A stretch of DNA of 7,015 nucleotides, taken from an uncultured Collinsella sp. (GTDB lineage: Bacteria; Actinomycetota; Coriobacteriia; Coriobacteriales; Coriobacteriaceae). Below the pieces are notes generated by a model that saw nothing but the letters and a program-made list of their open reading frames with translations, did not search any database and was not told the DNA's origin. Position 1 is the first letter of the stretch, and every line of letters starts with the position of its first letter. The stretch is taken from assembly GCA_902494935.1 (NCBI GenBank), contig CABUVH010000103.1, forward strand, positions 1 to 7,015, in the 5' to 3' direction. Below are positions 1 to 4,253 of this stretch, one piece after another. The position numbers and the translations under genes were made by a program.

Positions 1-30
1 ACATCGCGCCCCACGCCATCTACCCTCTCG

Positions 31-39
31 TGCGATAAT
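31..39 (+). promoter_or_regulatory. Candidate extended -10 promoter for the oxidoreductase operon
   Basis: The sequence TGCGATAAT has the extended -10 form TG-N-TATAAT with one mismatch, and lies 38 bases upstream of the first gene's ATG. No good -35 box is visible about 17 bases further upstream, which fits an extended -10 promoter. It would drive the genes at 77-700 and 716-1057. The call rests on motif match and position only. Confidence 0.4.
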
Positions 40-76
40 CCTCCGCAGAAGTCACCGACAGCAGAGGGAGTTTGTG

Positions 77-700
77 ATGAAGGTTCTTTTGGTCAATGGC
101 AGTCCCAAAGCAAACGGCAACACCGCCCGCGCACTCGCCGAGGTCGCCGAGCAACTTAATGCAGAAGGCATTGATACCGAGGTGTTTCAGCTGGGCGCCA
201 AGCCCATTCGCGATTGCATCGGTTGCGGCCAGTGCGGCAAGCTCGGCGGTCGCTGTACCTTTGACGACGACGTGGTGAACGAGCTGATCGCTGCCGCCGA
301 GCAGGCAGATGGCTTTGTCTTTGGCTCCCCTGTCTACTATGCGCATCCCAGCGGACGCATCCTCTCGGCTCTCGACCGCGCATTCTATGCTGGCAGCAAG
401 GCCTTTGCGCACAAGCCGGGTGCCGCGGTCGCCGTCGCCCGCCGTGGCGGCACGTCGACCACCTTCGATGTACTCAACAAGTACTTCACTATCAACCAGA
501 TGCCCGTGGTGGCCTCCACGTACTGGAACAACGTCTTTGGTGCCATGCCGGGCGAGGCCGCCCAGGACGCCGAGGGCCTGGCCACCATGCGAAACATCGG
601 CAAAAACATGGCCTGGCTCCTGCATTGTATCGAAGCAGGACAGGCCGCCGGCATCGAAGCCCCCGAAGGCGATCGCGCCCGCACCAACTTCATTCGTTAG
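77..700 (+). CDS. Flavodoxin-fold NAD(P)H-dependent FMN oxidoreductase, Isf-like cysteine cluster
   Basis: Predicted cytosolic flavoprotein of 207 residues in the NADPH-dependent FMN reductase / iron-sulfur flavoprotein superfamily. The N-terminus (MKVLLVNGSPKANGNTA) has the first beta strand and the GSP-x-x-x-GNT phosphate loop that binds FMN. FGSPVYYA, at about residues 82-89, is the second flavin loop, and RRGGTSTTFDVLNKYF is the third conserved block. Cysteines 47, 50, 53 and 60 form C-x2-C-x2-C-x6-C. This resembles the compact 4Fe-4S motif of Isf proteins, although related reductases keep similar cysteines without a proven cluster. A GTG at 74 is also in frame, but the AGAGGGAG site at 63-70 is better spaced to the ATG at 77. 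No signal peptide or membrane segment is seen. The next gene starts 15 bases downstream, so co-transcription is likely. The physiological substrate (quinone, nitroaromatic or protein partner) cannot be told from sequence. Confidence 0.9.
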   Translation: MKVLLVNGSPKANGNTARALAEVAEQLNAEGIDTEVFQLGAKPIRDCIGCGQCGKLGGRCTFDDDVVNELIAAAEQADGFVFGSPVYYAHPSGRILSALDRAFYAGSKAFAHKPGAAVAVARRGGTSTTFDVLNKYFTINQMPVVASTYWNNVFGAMPGEAAQDAEGLATMRNIGKNMAWLLHCIEAGQAAGIEAPEGDRARTNFIR

Positions 701-715
701 AACAGGAGCCGATAA

Positions 716-1057
716 GTGAACGTGCAAATTTTTGGCACCAAAAAGTCTTTCGATACCAAGAAGGCCCAGCGCTATTTTAAGGAGCGCCGCATTAAGGTGC
801 AGTTTATTGACCTTAGGGAAAAGGAGATGAGCAAGGGCGAGCTCACGAGCGTGATGCAGGCGGTCGGCGGCATCGACAAGCTGCTCAACCCCAAGGCCAA
901 GGACGAGGAGACGCTCGCGCTCATCCAGCACCTCACCCCTAGCCAGCGCTTCGACAAACTGCTCGAAAACCAGCAGGTTCTAGCCGAGCCCATCGTGCGC
1001 AACGGCAAAAAGGCCACCGTCGGTTATTGCCCCGATGTATGGGGAGCCTGGGAGTAG
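716..1057 (+). CDS. Spx/ArsC-fold thioredoxin-like protein without catalytic cysteine
   Basis: A 113-residue protein of the ArsC/Spx/YffB family. The pattern fits throughout: an N-terminal strand (VQIFGTKK), then DTKKAQRYF, FIDLREKEMSKGEL, the loop GGIDKLLNPK, and the C-terminal PIVRNGKKATVGY, corresponding to the family's cis-proline strand and following turn. The catalytic position differs: family members have Cys (C-x-x-C in Spx, N-C-D-T in YffB), whereas this protein has Ser11, with Thr14 at the second position. The arginine usual before the PIV/PLI motif is replaced by Glu91. The only cysteine is Cys105, near the C-terminus. Classical arsenate reduction or a CxxC redox switch therefore looks impossible, and a binding or regulatory role is more likely. 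The start is GTG at 716, with the Shine-Dalgarno AACAGGAG at 701-708 directly after the upstream stop. It was probably named arsenate-reductase-like by homology, and that function should not be assumed. Confidence 0.85.
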   Translation: MNVQIFGTKKSFDTKKAQRYFKERRIKVQFIDLREKEMSKGELTSVMQAVGGIDKLLNPKAKDEETLALIQHLTPSQRFDKLLENQQVLAEPIVRNGKKATVGYCPDVWGAWE

Positions 1058-1095
1058 CCTGTGTTATTTGCCGGCGCGTGGGTATAAGAACAGGC
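1057..1095 (+). repeat. Interrupted inverted repeat after the Spx-like gene, possible weak terminator
   Basis: GCCTGT at 1057-1062 is complementary to ACAGGC at 1090-1095. After a small bulge, TTAT pairs with ATAA. The loop contains the GC-rich GCCGGC. Only a short GTTT follows rather than a T-run, so termination would be weak. The 86-base gap 1058-1143 holds nothing else convincing: ATAAGA occurs twice (from 1084 and from 1103), but without paired -35 boxes. Confidence 0.25.
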
Positions 1096-1131
1096 GTTTG
1101 GCATAAGATTCAACTGTAAGCCATGTCTAAC

Positions 1132-1140
1132 AAAGGAGGG
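1132..1140 (+). promoter_or_regulatory. Strong Shine-Dalgarno site that sets the GTPase start at 1144
   Basis: CAAAGGAGGGCAC places a near-consensus AAAGGAGGG a few bases before the ATG at 1144. A further in-frame ATG exists at 1123, but the ribosome site lies inside the extra seven codons it would add. Translation is therefore expected to begin at 1144. Confidence 0.8.
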
Positions 1141-1143
1141 CAC

Positions 1144-2274
1144 ATGCCCAACAAACCCGTGAAAATCATCATGCTTACCGGATACCTCGGTGCCGGCAAG
1201 ACCACGCTGCTCAACCACATCCTCGCCAACGACGGCGGTATCCGCGCCGCCGTGATCGTCAACGATATCGGCGAGATCAACGTCGACGCCAGCCTTATCG
1301 CCGATGGCGGCCTTTCCGAGACCGACGACCTCATCCCGCTCACTAACGGCTGCATCTGCTGCACGCTTTCGGACGACCTTGCCAACCAGCTGCAGGGCAT
1401 CGCCGATTCGGGCAAGTTCGACTACATCATCATCGAGGCATCGGGCATTTGCGAGCCTATCCCCATCGCCTACACCATCTCGAGCTTCTGCGACGAGGCC
1501 AAAGTGGGCGGCGAGCCCAAACTTGCGCTCGACAACATCGTGGCCGTGGTCGACTGCGCCCGCATGTACGACGAGTTCAACGGCGGTCGCGACCTGCTGG
1601 CCGAGGATATCGACGAGGACGACATCGAAAGCCTGCTCATCCAGCAGATCGAGTTCTGCTCCACGCTGATCCTCAACAAGACCGATACCGTGAGCCCCGA
1701 GCAGATTGCCGAGCTCAAGGCCATCGTGCGCAGCCTGCAGAAAGACGCCGTGATCGTCGAGGCCCAAAACGGCGATGTCCCCATGGAGGAGCTGCTCGAT
1801 ACCGACCGCTTCGACTTTATGCGCGCCTACAACTCCGCCGCCTGGATCGAGGCCATGGAGCATCCCGAAGAGCACGACGACCCCGAGGTGCTCGAGTACG
1901 ACATCGAGACCTTTGTGTACTCGCGCCGCAAGCCGTTTGACCTGCAGAAGTTCACCGATTTTGTTGAGCAGGAATGGCCCGACGAGGTCATTCGCGTCAA
2001 GGGTCCGTTGTGGCAGACCGGCGATCCGGACATGTGCTACATGTTTGAGCAGGCCGGCCACCAGATGCGCCTGATGGAGAACGGCCTGTTTGTCGACTCC
2101 GCGCCCGAGGGCGAGAAGCAGAAGATCATCGACGAGAACCCCGAGATCATGCAGATTTGGGACGACGAGACGGGCGACCGCATGACGAGCCTGTGCATCA
2201 TCGGCCGTCACATGGACAAGGATGCGCTCATCGCCTCCCTCGATGCCTGCCTGACCGACTGGCACCGCGCCTAG
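1144..2274 (+). CDS. CobW/COG0523-family GTPase, probable metal chaperone
   Basis: A 376-residue cytosolic P-loop GTPase of the G3E/CobW (COG0523) family, whose members load zinc, cobalt or other metals into client proteins. The Walker A motif GYLGAGKTT is at residues 13-21. The family metal site GCICC has cysteines 70, 72 and 73. The E-x-x-G motif (EASG) is at 98-101 and the guanine-specificity motif NKTD at 178-181. The C-terminal CobW_C domain begins near residue 245 (EYDIETFVYSRRKPFD) and ends in a typical block (IIGRHMDKDALIASLDACL). The His-rich linker that many zinc-related members carry is reduced to H240-x3-H244 in an acidic stretch. No cobalamin, urease or nitrile hydratase genes lie nearby, so the client is unknown. 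I see no convincing Zur-type operator upstream, and zinc control is unproven. A strong terminator follows 40 bases downstream. Family assignment is very secure; the metal is not. Confidence 0.95.
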   Translation: MPNKPVKIIMLTGYLGAGKTTLLNHILANDGGIRAAVIVNDIGEINVDASLIADGGLSETDDLIPLTNGCICCTLSDDLANQLQGIADSGKFDYIIIEASGICEPIPIAYTISSFCDEAKVGGEPKLALDNIVAVVDCARMYDEFNGGRDLLAEDIDEDDIESLLIQQIEFCSTLILNKTDTVSPEQIAELKAIVRSLQKDAVIVEAQNGDVPMEELLDTDRFDFMRAYNSAAWIEAMEHPEEHDDPEVLEYDIETFVYSRRKPFDLQKFTDFVEQEWPDEVIRVKGPLWQTGDPDMCYMFEQAGHQMRLMENGLFVDSAPEGEKQKIIDENPEIMQIWDDETGDRMTSLCIIGRHMDKDALIASLDACLTDWHRA

Positions 2275-2313
2275 GTTTATCCAAGCGGGCATTTTTCCGC
2301 CTATGTAACCGCC

Positions 2314-2348
2314 AAACCACCACGAAGGTGCCCTTCGTGGTGGTTTTT
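2314..2348 (+). terminator. Rho-independent terminator after the CobW-family gene
   Basis: AAACCACCACGAAGG (2314-2328) and its exact reverse complement (2332-2346) form a perfect 15-bp stem with a 3-base TGC loop, running into TTTTT at 2344-2348. It ends transcription of the GTPase gene. It lies only 11 bases upstream of the trmL Shine-Dalgarno site, so trmL needs either read-through or a promoter overlapping this region. Confidence 0.88.
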
Positions 2349-2369
2349 CGTTCTGAGCCAAGGAGATTC

Positions 2370-2969
2370 ATGTTCAACATTGTGCTGTATGCGCCCGAGA
2401 TTCCGGCCAATACGGGCAATATCGGCCGCACCTGCGTGGTTACCGGCACCCGCCTGCATCTGGTGGAGCCGCTGCGGTTTTCGCTCGACGACAAGACGGT
2501 ACGTCGCGCCGGCCTGGGCTACTGGCAAAACTTGGACGTGACGACCTATGCCGGCTGGGAGGTTTTTCTTGCGTGCAACGGCCTCTCCCCCGCCGATGGC
2601 CATCTGCATCTGCTGACCAAAAAGGCACGCCGCACCTATGCGCAAAGCACCTACCGCGACGGTGACTATTTGGTCTTTGGCAGCGAGAGCTCGGGCATTC
2701 CCGAGCCACTGCTTGCCGCGGCGCCCGAGCGCTGCGAGCGCATCCCGATGCTGCGCGATTGTGACTCACTCGATAACGCCGAGGCTTGGGAAGCTCACGA
2801 GGAATCGCTCGGGCATACCGAGGACAGCCACGAGACCATCCTTCAGCAGGATATCTGCGGCAACTTCGTCAACCCGGACGACTACCGCATCAGCGCACTC
2901 AACCTCTCCAACAGCGCCGCCATCGTCCTCTACGAAGCCCTACGCCAAACAGGCTTTCCGGGAATGTGA
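2370..2969 (+). CDS. trmL: tRNA (cytidine(34)-2'-O)-methyltransferase TrmL, SPOUT family
   Basis: TrmL transfers a methyl group from S-adenosylmethionine to the 2'-OH of the wobble nucleotide (C34 or cmnm5U34) of tRNA-Leu isoacceptors in the cytosol. The 199-residue protein has the SPOUT signatures in order: PEIPANTGNIGRTC (residues 9-22), LVFGSESSGIPEPLL (101-115), ERIPM (123-127), and LNLSNSAAIVLYEALRQTG (177-195), which forms the AdoMet-binding knot. The start is ATG 2370, with AAGGAG at 2360-2365. The longer in-frame reading upstream runs through the terminator and the end of the previous gene and is rejected. Usual TrmL proteins are about 150-170 residues, with IPM followed almost directly by the SLNLSN motif. 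Here an acidic stretch of about 45 residues (128-175, rich in D, E and H) is inserted between them. The stop codon lies inside a palindromic repeat. Function is confident; the insertion's role is unknown. Confidence 0.93.
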   Translation: MFNIVLYAPEIPANTGNIGRTCVVTGTRLHLVEPLRFSLDDKTVRRAGLGYWQNLDVTTYAGWEVFLACNGLSPADGHLHLLTKKARRTYAQSTYRDGDYLVFGSESSGIPEPLLAAAPERCERIPMLRDCDSLDNAEAWEAHEESLGHTEDSHETILQQDICGNFVNPDDYRISALNLSNSAAIVLYEALRQTGFPGM

Positions 2970-2996
2970 CAAAGGGACTGACCCTTTGTCACATTC
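2962..2996. repeat. Perfect 15-bp palindrome overlapping the trmL stop codon
   Basis: GAATGTGACAAAGGG (2962-2976), loop ACTGA, then the exact reverse complement (2982-2996). The trmL TGA at 2967-2969 is part of the left arm. No T-run follows. The core GTGACAAAGGG recurs as GCGACAAAGGG at 4221-4250. It looks like a dispersed REP-like element and may protect mRNA ends or act as a terminator; both ideas are inference. Confidence 0.75.
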
Positions 2997-3065
2997 AAGC
3001 GCCACGCCGACGGCACACACGCCTAATTGATGCTCTAGATAAAGAGCCATCACTTTTAATCAGAA

Positions 3066-3089
3066 TTAACTAAAGTAAAATGAAGTTAA
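3066..3089 (+). promoter_or_regulatory. Possible -10 box inside an inverted repeat upstream of the ATPase gene
   Basis: TAAAAT at 3076-3081 is one mismatch from the -10 consensus. It is flanked by TTAACT (3066-3071) and its exact reverse complement AGTTAA (3084-3089), an arrangement suited to a repressor site over a promoter. A second short inverted repeat, TTAAT-N4-ATTAA, lies at 3056-3069. The -35 region is poor. The stretch is clearly more AT-rich than its surroundings, so repeats of this size could be chance. Apart from the palindrome overlapping the trmL end, the gap 2970-3113 holds nothing else that I can support. Confidence 0.3.
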
Positions 3090-3113
3090 ACGGCGGTGTG
3101 AAAGGAGAGCCTT

Positions 3114-4214
3114 GTGAAATATCTCGAGAACCCGTTTACCCCCAGTTTTGGTGAGGTTCCTGCCCATCTCGCTGGCAGACAACAGATTATTCGGGATTTG
3201 GACCGTGCCTTCTTGAGCCAGCGCAGGCGCCCAGAATTAACATCGATCTTCTCAGGCGCGCGTGGAACCGGTAAAACCGCTCTCATGTCGTCGCTCGCGA
3301 CAAGGGCGGAATCCCACGGCTGGATTGCCGTAAAGACGACCGCGCTCCCAGGAATGCTTGAGGAAATCGAGCTCGGGGCGAAACGTGCTGCCGGCCATCT
3401 TATCGACCCGTCCAACCACTTCGAAGTCACCGGTCTCGGAATTGCACCGCTCGGCAGCATCGAGGTCAATCGCGTTCACGATGCCTCAACCTGGCGTTAT
3501 CGCATGAGCGACATCATCGACCAGCTCAACGAGGCGGGCACCGGTCTGCTCGTCACGGTTGACGAGGTGGACCCGACACTCAACGAGATGATTCAGCTCG
3601 CAGCGACGTATCAGCACTTTGTGACCGATGGGAAACGCGTCGCCCTGCTCATGGCGGGACTTCCCAACAACGTATCGACGCTACTGAACCACAAGACGGT
3701 CTCGTTCCTTCGCCGCGCCCAACAATATCATCTGGGCCGCATTGCCGACTATGACGTGCGCGAGGCCTTGATTCGCACAATCCAGGAAAACGATCGCCTG
3801 GCAGATGCTGAGGGAATCGATCGAGCCGTTCGCTCGATCTCTGGTTTTCCCTTCCTATTGCAACTCGTAGGCTACCGTGCCTGGGACCTCACAAGCGATT
3901 CGAAGGAAATCTCGTCACGCGACTTTGACCTGGGAATCAAAATCGCGCGCGACGAGATGGACGACCGAATCCTCGCGGCAACCTATCGGGAACTCACGGC
4001 AGAGGACAAGCGATTCCTCATCGCCATGCTCGATGACGAGGAAGAGTCCACCACCGCTGACCTTGTCGAGCGCCTTAAGCGTTCGCCACAGCAGGTCTCC
4101 CGCTACCGACGCCGCATGATAGACGCCGGCATCATCGGGGAGCGAGGACGAGGGCTCGTCGCATTTGAATTGCCATTCTTCCGCGACTATCTCGCAGCTC
4201 AATGCGTGAAATAG
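3114..4214 (+). CDS. AAA-type ATPase with C-terminal winged helix, function unknown
   Basis: A 366-residue STAND/Orc-like ATP-binding protein of an actinobacterial family with multiple copies per genome. It starts with the family-typical NPFTPSFGEVPAHLAGR (residues 6-22). Walker A GARGTGKTA is at 48-56, Walker B LLVTVDEVD at 145-153, and a sensor-1-like strand LLMAGLPNN at 178-186. A helical lid containing GFPFLLQLVGYRAW (244-257) follows. Residues about 295-355 look like a winged helix, with a likely recognition helix SPQQVSRYRRRMI, and the end is AFELPFFRDYL. No membrane segment or signal peptide is present. The start is GTG 3114, six bases after AAAGGAG (3101-3107). The gene stands alone between two related palindromes and is convergent with the UvrA-like gene. 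Its C-terminus is homologous to that of the partial gene at the right edge. ATP-dependent DNA binding is inferred from the fold; the biological role is not known to me. Confidence 0.88.
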   Translation: MKYLENPFTPSFGEVPAHLAGRQQIIRDLDRAFLSQRRRPELTSIFSGARGTGKTALMSSLATRAESHGWIAVKTTALPGMLEEIELGAKRAAGHLIDPSNHFEVTGLGIAPLGSIEVNRVHDASTWRYRMSDIIDQLNEAGTGLLVTVDEVDPTLNEMIQLAATYQHFVTDGKRVALLMAGLPNNVSTLLNHKTVSFLRRAQQYHLGRIADYDVREALIRTIQENDRLADAEGIDRAVRSISGFPFLLQLVGYRAWDLTSDSKEISSRDFDLGIKIARDEMDDRILAATYRELTAEDKRFLIAMLDDEEESTTADLVERLKRSPQQVSRYRRRMIDAGIIGERGRGLVAFELPFFRDYLAAQCVK

Positions 4215-4220
4215 AAGTCA

Positions 4221-4250
4221 ATGCGACAAAGGGGTGCCCCTTTGTCGCAT
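4221..4250. terminator. Palindrome between convergent genes, possible bidirectional terminator
   Basis: ATGCGACAAAGGGG (4221-4234) and its exact reverse complement (4237-4250) flank TG, giving a 14-bp stem. It fills almost the whole 39-base gap between the ATPase stop (4214) and the UvrA-like stop (4254). A hairpin here would serve transcripts arriving from both sides. No T-run is present on either strand, so efficient intrinsic termination is uncertain. It is the sibling of the palindrome at 2962-2996. Confidence 0.6.
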
Positions 4251-4253
4251 CGC

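Noticed and set aside
20..931. 303-codon open frame on the minus strand
   Set aside because: It lies antisense to the flavoprotein and Spx-like genes, both of which show clear family motifs and ribosome sites. It is a product of GC-rich codon bias.
1123..1143. Upstream ATG for the CobW-family GTPase
   Set aside because: The consensus ribosome site lies inside this extension, seven codons long, so the ATG at 1144 is used.
1058..1143. Promoter or Zur operator upstream of the CobW-family gene
   Set aside because: TATAAG and TAAGAT resemble -10 boxes, but no -35 box lies at suitable spacing, and no long AT-rich palindrome typical of Zur sites is seen.
2285..2300. Short GCGG/CCGC hairpin after the GTPase stop
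   Set aside because: The stem is only four base pairs with an eight-base loop. The strong terminator just downstream explains the region better.
1024..2361. 445-codon open frame on the minus strand
   Set aside because: It mirrors the CobW-family gene, crosses the terminator, and has low-complexity composition with no recognisable motif.
2157..2369. N-terminal extension of trmL by about 70 codons
   Set aside because: The extension is the other-frame reading of the GTPase 3' end and reads through the terminator hairpin. TrmL homology and the AAGGAG site both point to ATG 2370.
2962..4250. CRISPR array or transposon ends
   Set aside because: Only two palindromes are present, more than 1.2 kb apart, with no regular spacers. 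There is no transposase and no target duplication that I can identify.
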